NCBI GenBank assembly: GCA_023374045.1
Contig: CM041778.1
Coordinates: forward strand, 287,285,533-287,349,532
DNA: 64,000 bases
Reading direction: 5' to 3'
Source: Limonium bicolor
Lineage: Eukaryota; Streptophyta; Magnoliopsida; Caryophyllales; Plumbaginaceae
Part shown: in pieces, positions 1 to 11,644 of the stretch
Position numbering within the stretch: the stretch's first letter is position 1
Layout: each line of letters opens with the position of its first letter
The notes under the pieces: generated by a model
The model's database searches: none
What the model was told of the DNA's origin: nothing
The model's input: only the letters and a program-made list of their open reading frames with translations
Translations under genes and position numbers: made by a program

Positions 1-1259
1 CATAAGCAGCTTGCAAAGAGCATAGCTTGCAGCAATAAGGCCTAAAAGCCATCAACCAACTATGTTATGTAAACCTTAACGGTTGCATAACCCACACCAT
101 TTGATAACAAGACTTGCAAGAGATATTGTCTCGTACGACAAGAAATCAACAACTGGACCATCAATTCTAATCCAACATCCTGAGTGGCTTGGAGTAATGG
201 TCAACTCAGTGTCACTGTCACTAGAGCATCAGTCTAGTATACAGTTGACAAGTTTTAAACTACCTTCATGCCTTCTGTAGCAATGGTAACACAGAGGCAC
301 AAGAATCATGATAATGCCAACATTGGCCTAGTCCACACTTGGACACTACGAGAAACCCAAGGGAAGGTACCCCTCGTTAACCGAAGACCACCAATGCGGT
401 GATGGTGTGAACCCTTAGGAAAGGCTTCCATCCACTATAACAATTAAGCCTACGCAATAGATATTACCAAGGGACGATGGAATAAGGAAATGAGGTTTCC
501 AAACCATTACGACTTAAGGGAGTAAGTATATCCCATATGCACCCAAGCATGTGGTGAGCCTTTGTGTAAACACCAATATGACAAATCTCGTCACGAGACC
601 TATGAGTGGAGACAACCCCTCAACAAGAACCTTCACTTGTTAGTGATAGAATACCCTCCAATTGGAGAACGGGACCAGAAAACCCTCGAAGTTTCTTGGG
701 ATGTCCCGGTGATGTACATACAAGTAGAACTACACAGCTAGAGCCTATAACCAATGCTCAGCACTATGGAGACAATAATTGTCAAAAACAATCAATGTGT
801 GTGCACACTACACACCATGAATGACCAACGCTCAAGAGAGCTTGTAACCCGATAAACCACTTCATCTTTGGTCAACCAAGTTATTTGGCAAACTATATCA
901 TGAATGAGGAAGTAATGTGAGGTAAGCTAACCTGCACATGAAACCTAAATTGAAATAAAACATCCCCACAATGGGAAGATAATAGTATTGCGGTATACTA
1001 CAACAACCGTCATACATATGAACTAGGAACCTCCTAGTGTATGTACACCATAAGGAAATGGTGCCAATGATAATGGCAATAAGTAAAGAGGAACTACCAC
1101 AGTAATAGAAACAGTAAAAACAATGTTGTACAATGAGTAAGAATACGGCGCGCAACAGGCGACCGCTATGAGGAAGTAACAGATAATAACACGGAGTATA
1201 ACCATGAGATGACAGGCAAAAATATTCCTTCCTATCACATAAGTGACTTACTGTCAAGC

Positions 1260-1313
1260 GTTTACGCCTCTGCACTATGTATGACTGAGTGTTTTGGTAT
1301 TGCACTTGTGCAG
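1260..1313 (+). other. 54-bp ultraconserved internal block (copy in C)
   Basis: Begins GTTTACGCCTCTGCAC and ends GGTATTGCACTTGTGCAG. It matches copies in A (24154-24207, minus) and B (12143-12196, minus) without gaps, with 2 mismatches to each. The flanks are much less alike. It reads open in one sense frame in all three copies (starting VYASALC), but no longer frame continues, so an RNA or DNA function is at least as likely as a peptide. Function not recognised. Confidence 0.85.
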
Positions 1314-2133
1314 CTAATGATCTAATGGGATGGCTGGGGATATGGAGAATGTAAACAGTAGTAAATCTTTCTTTTCACCACAAACATGGCATAAGCCAGT
1401 CAAGCATTCTTAGCAACAGACCGCACGAAGAGTGTAAAACACACTATCAATCACAAGATGTGAATTCCATTGGAATAAAAGGTGAAAGGAGATGTAAGAA
1501 AGTCACTAGGACCGACGCATAGAAATGCAAGGTCATACAAGTAAAGAACACTTGTACTGAACCAGAAGAACTGGTATGATTCAGAAACTATTGACACCAG
1601 AGGAAGCACTACAACTAAGTAGTGACTTAACCTCGCCCGACAATATGTCAGAGGAACTTAATGAATAATCGTGGAAGCACGAATAGTATGTATACTAGAT
1701 TGCCAGAGAGCTGGTTATAAACCTACAACTCATTGAGTTCAAACACGGTAAAAGAATACCGCATTTGTTTAGTAAACCTCATTCCCATAATAGACGGATA
1801 AAAGGTGATGTGTAGCACATCAAGGATAACACGTAGGGTAAGTAACCCAAGTTATCAGGGTCGCGCAGCAGAAGCTAGTAGGCCCTAGCTAGGAGATAAT
1901 ATACCTAGTAAGCATAGTAGAATAGCTATTAATGCCTTGAAGCCTAATAGGCTGGAACCAAATTAATTATGAGTTAAATAAACTCATATAGGAATCCTTG
2001 GTGCAAAGACTAAACCACTGTTATGATTAGGACCCTTTGACAAGGGTACATTATGTAATAAACCGTAAAGAAGCTAAAACGCTTCAGATTTCTCAAATTG
2101 AGTAACCAATGTTTAATAATAATAACATATGGT

Positions 2134-2173
2134 AGATTACGTGGGCGTAATCCCTTTTAAGGGGGGTAGAGAG
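2134..2173 (+). other. Second (internal) polypurine-tract motif of C
   Basis: GGGCGTAATCCCTTTTAAGG followed by GGGGTAGAG repeats the 3' PPT core (AAGGGGGGTAGA) but lies about 1.2 kb upstream of the true 3' PPT. The copy in A is almost the same over about 59 bp; B and D have shorter versions. By analogy with retroviral and Ty1 central PPTs it could prime a second plus strand; this is inference. Confidence 0.75.
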
Positions 2174-2761
2174 AAAACCGCATAATGTGAATTTTATGAA
2201 TAAAACACATAAACTATAATGTGCATAGCACAAATGAGAATTTATTTGATGATTGGTACTATGTTAAATAAACATAAGCATTCATTCATATTGTAATTAT
2301 GGTAATTAGGCATGAGAGATGCAAATACCATAGGATGAAAATACCCATCATGTAACCCCAATGTAAGAATATTAGTAAAGAAGAGTAATGAGTAGTGGAC
2401 GGAGCTCCACAAGTATCGTAGCCTTTGAAGAACTAGTACGAATTGATGGAGAGTAATCAATGAATGAAGTTTATGAGTAGTGGAATCGTAGGTAAATTAT
2501 TTGAAGCAAATTAAAGACAACTAAATCTCATAGGTATAGTATTCTTTAGTTAGAATATTGGAGATGATGGAGAGTGATGGATGAAAGTAGTGAAGGTTGA
2601 GGAAATGAGCATTTAGGTATTGAAGCACGAAGTAAAGCATTGGGAAGCAGAGTGGGGATGATTGATGGACTGATTCCATCCTTTGGAGATGTATGAATTC
2701 GTAATCACGATTAGAAAGAGTAAAAAGATAGAAAATGAAAACAATTAAATTATTTGTTTGG

Positions 2762-2925
2762 TTGAATCTGATGTGGGAAGTCGAACTTGATCCTGATCAG
2801 ATCAAGGGAAACCGAACACAAATTGGAGTGGAAAGATAGTTCAACATTGGTGCTGATCACATCAGGGTCGAACGATTCTTGAAGCTCCCCTCAAGTGGTC
2901 ACAAGAATCACGCATAGGATAGATG
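2762..2925 (+). other. Conserved non-coding block shared by C and A
   Basis: Clearly alignable by eye, on the opposite strand, to 22795-22950 in element A, including CCGAACACAAATTGG and GCTGATCACATCAGGG. It sits between the internal PPT and the 3' PPT in both elements and is interrupted by stops in both, so it is not coding. It supports common descent of the A and C internal regions. Confidence 0.8.
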
Positions 2926-3386
2926 TAATGAATATAAATTGGAATTTGGATTTGTATGCTTTAGAAGGATTTCTAATTAGCTGTTGGGAAGGACTTTCCT
3001 TGGACTGAGAATGAAGATTCGGTTAGAAGCTTGTATCGGGGAAGATAGTAGTGTAGCATGTTTTATTATTCCAAGGGCAGCGGGACATAGAGGAGTCCTG
3101 TGTCTAGATGACCTGAGTGCCTGCGGGACTGTATGTGTATTGCATTGCTTTGGGGATAGCCTTGCATCGTATATATGTGAAAACCTGGTAATGTGGAACC
3201 AAAGGTTGGTAGTAATGCGAATTCGAGTGATGATTGTACATTGGCATGGTATGGAAAGTAGAAACCTTGAGTGATGGATTTGAGAATCAGTAAGGAGGAA
3301 GAATGTATGATTTTGGCATTAGACGTGTAAGAATGAGCAAGTGTCGTAGTCTTATAACCTTGAGCAACTTTGAGGACAAAGTTCTT

Positions 3387-3399
3387 AAGGGGGGTAGAT
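3387..3399 (+). other. 3' polypurine tract of C
   Basis: AAGGGGGGTAGAT directly abuts the first base of the 3' LTR (TGAAATACCCC at 3400). It is the plus-strand primer site for reverse transcription in Ty3/gypsy elements and fixes the element's orientation as plus. Confidence 0.9.
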
Positions 3400-3974
3400 T
3401 GAAATACCCCAAACTTAAATATAGTGATTTAGATTATTCTAATCCTTATTTAAGAGCCTAATAATGCTTAAGTAGTATTGGTGAGGAAAAATAAATCCAA
3501 AAGAAATAAAGAAACGCTTAAAAAGCGAAAAACGCTAAATAAGCGTTAAATAAACATAGGAGGTATGAGACCCCGGATAGCGTATTATATGGATTCCAAA
3601 GGTTTAATAAGACCTAAATAATATATGGGAACAACTCCCGAAGAAAACGGATCCAAATAATGCATTAAAACGCTAATAGAGCTTTAGCGCACGTTTTTTG
3701 AGAAAACCCAAAAATGTGACTTTAAATGGTCAAACGGACCCGTAAAAATTATAAATCATTAAATAACAATTATTAAGCATTTATGGGAGCTTAATAGTCA
3801 ATAAAAATAATTAAACGAGGAAATTCCGGAAAACGGGCCCGGTTAGTGAATAGAACCGAAACCGGGTAAAATAACGAGCGTTTTCTGTAAAAGACGAAAA
3901 ACGCTCCAGCTAGTATACTATATGGGGGCCGGTTTTTACTAGTTAAATAACCCCTCACACACACATGTAACTAG

Positions 3975-4110
3975 TTAACAATAAAGAGAAATCAAAAAGC
4001 AAAAGTAATAAAGTAAAAACTACTTTATCCCCTTTTCTCTCACCTCACTCTCACATTTCACTCATCTCTCTCCTACCCTCTTCCCCCTCCACCGATTTCT
4101 CCCTCCTCTC
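3975..4110 (+). promoter_or_regulatory. Presumed LTR core promoter and leader start (C)
   Basis: An A-rich stretch with GCAAAAGTAATAAAGTAAAA is followed by a long CT-rich tract (Y-patch-like). The same order appears in F (49235-49350), G (51620-51760) and, on the minus strand, A (about 21420-21290). Plant promoters often have pyrimidine patches near the start site; the exact start cannot be read from sequence. Confidence 0.45.
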
Positions 4111-4360
4111 TCTTCTGGTTGGGTGATTTTGGCGATTTTGGGAGCTCCAAGAGAAGCTTCAATGGCTTCTCATCTTCTTCTTCATGTCCAATTCTCATGT
4201 GAGCCCCAAATGCAAAAATAATTACATATTTGTAATCCCCTCATCATCCTCTACACTTCTCTCTTTTCAAAATCCAAAAATGAGGAAGTTCATTTTCGTG
4301 GGTATACCCCATTCAAAGAGAAAATAGCACCAATGGGTAGCTTGGAGTCTCCTCTCTCCA

Positions 4361-4741
4361 CTAAGGTAAAAATCTCCATGAAAGAACTCATATTTCTCCA
4401 TCCTTGCTTATAACCGATTTTTGCCTCTTTGTAACACTGCATTTTCTCTCTCTCCTTTGAGCATAATATCAACCTTGCAATGGTGGTGGATTCATCTTCT
4501 TGAACCAAGGGCTAAAAACCCTCCTAAGACACTCCAAAGGTAAACCCTAGAAATCTTGCTTTAAACATTTCAATGAACTAGCATTAATATAAGGGTTAGT
4601 ATATTAATTACACTTGTTTTGTGTGCTTGGATGATGGGAATGGAGTTTGGCAACTCCATTCCCCATATGGCCGATTTGGGCAAGAAAGAGAGAAGAGAAG
4701 AAGTGGAAAAGAAAAGAGGAAATAAGAGCTTAAGGTAAGAG
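4361..4741 (+). other. Array of three AAG|GTAA splice-donor-like sites in the C LTR
   Basis: The GT of each AAGGTAA motif falls at 4366, 4540 and 4735, giving spacings of 174 and 195 bp just downstream of the presumed promoter. G has the same arrangement (168 and 195 bp). Whether they are used as 5' splice sites is unknown. Confidence 0.55.
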
Positions 4742-5595
4742 ATCTTTCTTGAATGGTAAATTTAATGCATTAGAGTAATGGGAATGGGTAAATCCATTTA
4801 AAGGACCCGAAATATTGTATTGGTATTGTAGTATTGGAATTTTAGGTAATCGTGAACTAGTATGTGAATTATAGGCCTTAGGGCCAAGTGTATTGTACAT
4901 GTGTATTAGTATTGTGGATTGAGGAAGTATTGATGAATTGGTATTGTATTGGTTGCTGGTAGGACCCTTGTATGGGTGTGGCTAGCTTAGGAACGAGTTT
5001 GATGATAAAGTGTGTATGTGGAGAAGTAAGAAAAATTGGTAAACTATGGCGAAATTTTGGTAGGAATTAAGTATTCAAAAATGACTTGGTGAAAGGGAGA
5101 ACCAAGGGATGTATTTGGGTTAGTAGAGATGTTTAATAACTATGGAGTAGTAGTTGTGGTAAGAGGATGAAAGGATATAAAATCTGTAGCAAGAGGTATT
5201 GGATTGCCTTGGAGAAACTAGGAAGAACTAGAGTATAAGACTTGGTAAAATGAAGGTTGGACTTGGGTATAGATGGTGCAATTACTTGGAAATGAATTGG
5301 CATGGAAAGATGAGGTATTTGGGATGCTAGTTATGGTATTGGAAGTAGGAGTAATGAATGGTAGAAGCTGGAACAAAAATCTGTAGCATTGAAGGATGAA
5401 AAACTGTTGTAAGTGTGGAAAGGAAGTGAGGAAATTGTGTAAGTTGATTGATGGATTTAGCAATGGAATTGGTGGATGAATTGAGGTATTTTAGGAAGCC
5501 TAAATGGCATCAAAACATGTGGGATTATATGTAGGAAGATTGGGGAAGCAATGGGTGAAAATGGGAAAGAAAAATAAGGTCTGTAGCACATTCTG

Positions 5596-5790
5596 CTATG
5601 GTCCGACCCAGGAGCCGTGAGTCGGACATGGGTCGGACGGAGCTTGGACAACAGGACCGAAACTTACTGGAATGGTCCGACCCAGAGATGTATGGGTCGG
5701 ACGGGACAGTTCTGGGTCGGACGGGAGGAATTTCTGAGAACGAAAACCTACTGGAATGGGCCAACCCAGGGCTTGGGTCGGACGACCCAA
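5596..5790 (+). repeat. GGTCGGAC repeat cluster in the C LTR
   Basis: An interspersed GC-rich cluster with repeated GGTCCGACCCA / GGGTCGGAC motifs that can pair with one another. It lies about 2.2 kb from the LTR start, matching the positions of comparable clusters in A and G. Short open frames on both strands come from the repeats and are not genes. Confidence 0.7.
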
Positions 5791-5870
5791 AACTTACAAA
5801 AAAAAAAGTAAATAATAATAAGAATGTAATAATCATATGCATGTATATATATGGGTATGTACATATATAT

Positions 5871-5920
5871 GAGACATTAGTAATACACCATTAATGAGAC
5901 ATTAGTAATACACCATTAAT
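5871..5920. repeat. Perfect 25-bp tandem duplication
   Basis: The unit beginning GAGACATTAGTAATACACC occurs twice head to tail without mismatch, so it probably arose recently by slippage inside the LTR. Confidence 0.95.
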
Positions 5921-6995
5921 GTAACACTAATGGAAAAGAAATAAGTATGTAAATGGGAAACAAGTAAGAGGATTAATTAAGAAGTGGAAAGTATAAGAAC
6001 GTTGAGTTAAACCAAAGTAATGGGATAACAGGGTAAGCATGGGAGTAGTAGCTATGAACGTATTGTAATGCTTGGAATTGATTGAACCATTTGGCATGTA
6101 GTCATTGGTTCGAGACTAGGACTCGAGGAACAAATAAGGAACTATGGAGCAAGGGAACACCCGATAAAGTAAACCAACGGTGAAAGGTATGATTTCTTCA
6201 TGCTCTGTATCCTAACCTGGTTATCCCGATTTGTGTGCTTATGTGATCACTCAAATAAGATAAATGCACGAATCGGACCTCTATTGCACTTAATTGTGTT
6301 TGAACTATATTGTTCTTGTTTTATTCTCTTGAACATTTAGTTTGTATAATTCATGAAATATGTGGATGGGAATGAAGTGTACGTATATGTGGATGCGTAC
6401 ATGTGTAGTGTATTAACCCTTGGTATGGGTGTAATAACTTCTACTAATTCCTAACTACCTAACTCCTAACTTGAGTATTGAGTAAAATGGAATGAGTAGA
6501 AGTCTGATATAGTTTCAGCCACGCGTGAGGATAAGGAAACACAAGAGGTTTGATCCGAATCCAGGCTGTAATCTTTTCCATGGACCAATCCCCTTGAATG
6601 GGTAGCATCCTGGATTAGTGGGCCACCCTAAAGCCTGGTGGTGGGATGTAGTAATCCCTGCCCGGAGGTCATACCGACTTGACTTGAGTAAAGTAAGTAA
6701 GTAGTAAAGTATTGTATGAGTATTGGTCTTGACTAGTGTAAGTCTTGACCTGGAGTAAAAGAGTATTGTACACCCGATTAACCCGGGTGTGTAAAGAAGC
6801 TAACAAGCCTTATGTGTGAATTGGAGAAGTGTACCTCCGTATTGCATATTGAGTAAGTAATGAGTATGTATTGTGTATGTGTATTCTGGAAGATGGTAAG
6901 TAAGTGTTGGTTGACTTGTATTGTCTTCAAGCATGTATTGTACTGTACGTATGTATGTGTACCTTGTGTAGTATTGTAGTATCGTGAATTAAAGC

Positions 6996-7021
6996 ATGTA
7001 TGTATGTATGTATGTATGTAT
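6996..7021. repeat. (ATGT)n microsatellite
   Basis: Six ATGT repeats near the 3' end of the C LTR. Confidence 0.95.
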
Positions 7022-7622
7022 TGGAAAATGAATTGTATGTATTCGACCAAATGGTCGGCGTACCCTCGCTAGTACGCGGGGTATGCGGTTATCATATTCA
7101 GCGTAAGCTGACCCCCTAGGGGGAACGTTTTTAGTATGCAGGCACCCGAAGCGGATGTGGTCAAGGTGAAAGACCGGAGGCTACACTTGGATAGGTAGAA
7201 GAAAAATGTAGAAGTGTACGAAGTGGCACACCCCTTGTACTTAGAAAGTAAGTAGTTGTGAGGAATGGGTAGTGTTAGACTCTTAATGAGTATGCATGGA
7301 ATTGAAGAGGTATCGTATTTGTATTTGGAACTTAGTAAACTCGGTATGTGTAGTGTATTATCTTGTATTGAATTATGGAGTATCGTATTGAATGGAGTAT
7401 TGTAGTACTCAATAAGTAATGGGAGTATGTATTGTATTTGTGTAGTACTCGGATATTCCGGTCCATCAGACTGATGCTGTATGTAGTAGTAGCCTTGTTA
7501 GTCATGTGGGTGGCTAACGGCATTGTATCACCCGCCGTTGAGTAAGTATGTATCCGCTGCGTGAGTACGAATGTATAAGGAGATTGGACGGTAATGACGG
7601 TATTAGCGGTAGGGGTGTTACA

Positions 7623-10600
7623 TCCACTCATCTCATACCAACTCTCTCATAATGTTTAAGATATTCTCTTAGTCTTATGGAGATTACATTATACCATTTA
7701 GCCACCCAATGGGTCTTACGCATGCCTAGAAGTAATCTAGGTTATATTCATGTTCGAGATCCATGCTCTAGAGACCGACAATGTCGTATCTCGTACCTAA
7801 GTGTTGTACTTAGGTTATCATATACTTAATATTAATACTGAAGGTATTATATCAAGTAACCATCGTGTCATCACATCAACGCATATGTATGTTTATATAA
7901 GTCGATCTATAGTCGACATAGTGTTAGTCCAGTAGGACACTCGCGCATAATTAAATAACGCATTAACACACATCATCATATGCACATATCCACACACATT
8001 TTAAACCTTAATTTAAATATAACCTATAGTTATATATACTTTAAATTTCCGAACAGCACTTATATTCTGTTCTAAATTGTTTTTCCACCCATCAACTTCT
8101 TATAATTACAATTTAACCCAATTTATAACATATAGTTTTATAATATCATCAAAACTATATATTATACACTTATCTTTTTAAAACACCTTATATTATTCTA
8201 AAAATCACCAAACTATACCAAAAGGTTATAAATATCATTCCTAACCCATAAACTTTCAATTAATTACATTTCCACCCCATTTACTTTTCCAAATTGTAAC
8301 AATGACATAATACCTATATATTATACATATATAGCTTATTTTAGTTCCAAATTCAACCCAATAAAATCCTAAAAATTCCTAACAGCCCATGGGTGTTTAA
8401 AATACCATTGTACACCCTTAAGTTTCGGTATTCACCATACATACCCCAATATTATAAAAATGATACAATAAAATACTTATCTTATTATATAACCTTAAAT
8501 AAATTATTTAACTTATCTAATTTGGTCAATACCTACCCAATGGTCAAAGTTGACCCCCTTAATACTTCCTTGACCATTACTTTCTTTATTTTCGGTTTTA
8601 ACCCCTAAGTTGTCAAAATTTACCAATTAACCTCCAAAACTTAATAAAATCTTATAAACTTTATTTTAAATCCTTTTAACCTCTAATTTTCGGCTTAATT
8701 ATTATTTAGCCCCCAAATTCGATTTAATTATACTCTAACCCCTGATTCAATTTGGTAATATATAAATACCACCTAAAACCTATTTTAAACTAAGTATACA
8801 TAAATAAAATGGCCTAAAGTACATGGCCTTATTACAAACATTTGCTCATAAAATAAATTACACATAAATGTCCCAAAAATACATATAAGTACACGACCTC
8901 ACCATGTATTCTTCATTAATTACTAAACTTTCACATAAAGTCGTAATTTTGACATTTATGTTACTTAATTACTTAGATAAATTTACTAAGTCATTTCCTT
9001 AATTATTTTAAGGTCAAACATGACCATATTAACATGTTCACTCACGGCAATTTGATATACACAAGTTTAAACTTGTATTAATGTATCAAGTTAAGGTTCA
9101 AGTGATTTAAACCTTGATTTAGCAAGGCTAAGACCTTGTTTGGTCTCGCCACCTTAAGGAGAATTTCTCCACAGCTTGATTTACTTGTCTTCATGTAGAA
9201 AACAAGACATGATTAAACTCCAAGCATGAGCTAACCATGGGAAGTAATTTATGTCATGAAAATCATGAATTTTTACCTTAAATCTTCAAGTTTGTTGGAG
9301 TGGGATCTCGGCCCTATTTTTCCAGAAAGAAAGAGTATCAAAACATTCTTAAAAAAAGGTACCAAACAATGGGTAACTAGCTTGGAAGATGGCTAAGATT
9401 TACCTTGTTTAAGATGCGAAAAATGGTGTTTTTGGCTTAGATCTAGCTACTCCTTGTAGATCTTGGTATACCAACTGAATCCACATCGAAAGGAGAAGAA
9501 AATAAGGCTAGGGAACCAAGGTTTACAACTGAAATTTACAAAGACGAAGAGATATGTGCTTAAAGCATATTTTTACCTTAAATGGTCAAGACTTGAACTT
9601 TTCTCCTTCTACCTTGTTACAGCCGAAATTTCCTCTTTTTTTAACTTCTAAAACACACTACATACAAGTATAGAAATGGTTGGACTCTAGATCAATGGAA
9701 AGAGGAAAGAAAGATGAAGAAAATGGACATTTTTATGCCTTAGGAGCTTACCAAGAGCAAGAGCTCTCACCAATGGAGTTTGCTGCTTACCTACGGTCAT
9801 GGAGGAGCCAAATGAGAGAGTTTATAAGGAAGTCTCATGGCTGGAAGGGGCAAATGGAGAAGGTAAGTCAATTTTGTCTTTAAAGTCAATTTTTGCTTAT
9901 TTTATGTTTTTGAAATGCTTTATGACTCACCATGGCTGATTGATGTCGATTATTGGAGGGGATTCAATCAGCTATGCAGCTGACAATGAAGGGGAAAATT
10001 GGGTGGTGATTGATAACTAATTAATGACTTAAGAGAACATTATTATCACTTAAATAATGAAACATTGGTGAGTCACTCTTCCATTGCTATGTAAGGCTTG
10101 GAATCAGCCGTATAACAAGGGGGAAGGCAGCTCACAAATCGGCATAGCCACATGGTAAAGGTAGACAAGCTTTATTGTTTTTTTAATGTTAAAGTATACT
10201 TTTTGTATTTTATGTAAAGTTAAAGGTGTATTATTGTTGGAAGCTTATCTTTGCTGTCTAGTGCTGTTATACAGCTCCTTTGCCGCCTCCCCATCTGGTA
10301 ATTTCATGGTCAATGGTCAACATTGACTAATTTAGTCAATGGAGACTTCATTTTACATTATATTATTATTATATTAATATTTTAATGTAAAAATTGTGAA
10401 AATTGTAAATCTCTGGATTTAGAGTTATTAATGCGATATTAATGAGTATTTATATTCATTAGAGTATTTATAAGTGTTTCATTGGGTTATATAGACCCAA
10501 AACACATTCCCAAGACACTCCCGGGACTTTCGGGACCTTTTTGTGCTTTAAGCGTTTCTCCCGGGCATTTTGTGTTTTCTTGTAAATCTAACTTGATAAT

Positions 10601-10975
10601 TCTCTTTAGAATGTTAATTAATGGTGATAGGAACTCTAAGAATGATTTATTTAGAATTTCGTGCCACTTCGGCATTCTCGGGCCTTTTCTAGGGTTTATG
10701 GGGCCCACAAAGGTTCCTCCAAGCACTTTTCGTTTAATTTAAAATTTACTCCGAGAATTTGTTTTTAAATGATAATTAATGACTATCGGGTCATATTATG
10801 ATCATTAGTTGACTTGTATGACTTGGTTCACTCAAGGTCTGGCTTAACGCTCGTTTTTGACCTTAAGGAGTTTAGGTGCGTTTTTAACGCCTAAGTGTTT
10901 CTGTGCTTTCTTATGGTTTCTTGATCCCACAAATAAACCTTTAATTTCCATTATTTAATGATTAGGGGTATTTCA
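7623..10975 (-). repeat. 3' LTR of B (partial, with an internal deletion)
   Basis: Positions 7623-7997 pair with 16487-16863 in the 5' LTR (about five mismatches by eye), and 7998-10975 pair with 32462-35449. Relative to the 5' LTR, 1,316 bp are missing at 7997/7998, with a 4-bp ACAT repeat at the break. The first about 904 bp (counterpart of 15583-16486) would lie beyond C, outside the window. The open frame at 9680-9883 recurs at 34144-34347 only because the LTRs are copies. Confidence 0.88.
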
Positions 10976-10995
10976 GTCTACCCTCCTTAAAAAGA
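10976..10995 (-). other. 3' polypurine tract of B
   Basis: On the minus strand, TTTTTAAGGAGGGTAGAC immediately precedes the LTR start TGAAATACCCC. This sets B's orientation. Confidence 0.88.
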
Positions 10996-11430
10996 CTTCG
11001 TCCCGAAGTCACTTTACTTAAATAGGTGTATTAATAACTACCCATATAACCCATAATGTATATCTGTGTGATATATCATTTATACATAACATATTATGCC
11101 TATATATAGCACGTAGCCATCATTTGTGGCATTAGTTCAATCATATATGGATATAGGCGATCCATCAGCGCCATAATTCCTATCAGTTCTACCCTTCTTG
11201 ACAAGCTCCCCGAGGTGTCCACATCATACCATCATTCCATGTTCCATATCTAGTGATTCATTTCGTATCTAGGCGATACCATATGTAATCAATATACAAG
11301 GTAATATAAATATATATATCACAGTTGTCATAAGATGTACTACACATATGGGTGTATACACATCATTCAAACAGGTATCTCATAGGATACATGCATATAA
11401 GTGCACATTACACAAAAACATACCAACAAC

Positions 11431-11594
11431 GTACGCCCCGCGTACCGACCATCACACAAACAAAACCTCGTATGCCCCGCATACCACCAAAACGACAAAC
11501 CAACAACATCGTATGCCCCGCATACCACCAATACAACAAATAAACAAACATCGTACGCCCCGCGTACCAACAAACTATTGTATGCCCCGCATAC
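11431..11594 (-). repeat. Five-copy hairpin repeat in the B 3' untranslated region
   Basis: Five 15-bp palindromic units of the form GTAYGCCCCGCRTAC lie at 11431, 11470, 11511, 11553 and 11580, separated by A/C-rich linkers. Arm changes are compensated (GTACG/CGTAC versus GTATG/CATAC), keeping pairing. The array lies between the internal PPT and the 3' PPT. Open frames across it come from the repeat. Confidence 0.9.
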
Positions 11595-11613
11595 GAAACA
11601 ACAAAACTTAGTG

Positions 11614-11644
11614 CTCTACCCCCCTTAAAAAGGGTTACGCCCCC
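11614..11644 (-). other. Second (internal) polypurine-tract motif of B
   Basis: Minus strand: GGGGGCGTAACCCTTTTTAA then GGGGGGTAGAG, about 0.64 kb upstream of B's 3' PPT. Homologous to the motifs at 2138-2171 (C), 23439-23475 (A) and 62852-62885 (D). Confidence 0.75.

Larger units (their letters stand above)
1..7622 (+). mobile_element. Element C: partial LARD-like LTR retrotransposon (3' internal part and 3' LTR)
   Basis: The last 3.4 kb of an internal region, a polypurine tract (PPT) and a complete 4.22-kb 3' LTR are in the window; the 5' LTR, primer site and any gag lie before position 1. The 3' LTR opens TGAAATACCCC and closes GGTGTTACA, then meets B-type LTR DNA at 7623. The same B sequence is uninterrupted in B's other LTR at 16487, so C inserted into B's 3' LTR; TCCAC (7623-7627) is the expected target duplication, its partner being outside the window. 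The internal 1-3386 shows no credible coding sequence: the small open frames match no retroelement motif. It does hold the 54-bp block, the second PPT and a block shared with element A. LTR similarity makes F its closest relative here. Confidence 0.88.
3400..7622 (+). repeat. 3' LTR of element C (4,223 bp)
   Basis: Opens TGAAATACCCCAAACTTAAA and closes GGGGTGTTACA. The first several hundred bases align with the F LTR (from 48622), and the last about 150 bases align with the LTR ends of A (around 17830-17880 and 27195-27245, minus strand). In sense order it holds an A-rich then pyrimidine-rich presumed promoter region, three AAG|GTAA sites, a GGTCGGAC repeat cluster and simple repeats near 7000. 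The many short open frames are not supported as genes. Confidence 0.88.

Noticed and set aside
898..1305. 135-codon minus-strand frame with hydrophobic, membrane-like stretches.
   Set aside because: Antisense to element C and overlapping the 54-bp conserved block. A and B do not keep the frame.
9680..9883. 67-codon frame repeated almost unchanged at 34144-34347, starting MDSRSME.
   Set aside because: The two are the same position in the two LTRs of B, so the similarity is due to LTR duplication. It ends at a GGTAA-like site and shows no known domain; it is also antisense to the element.
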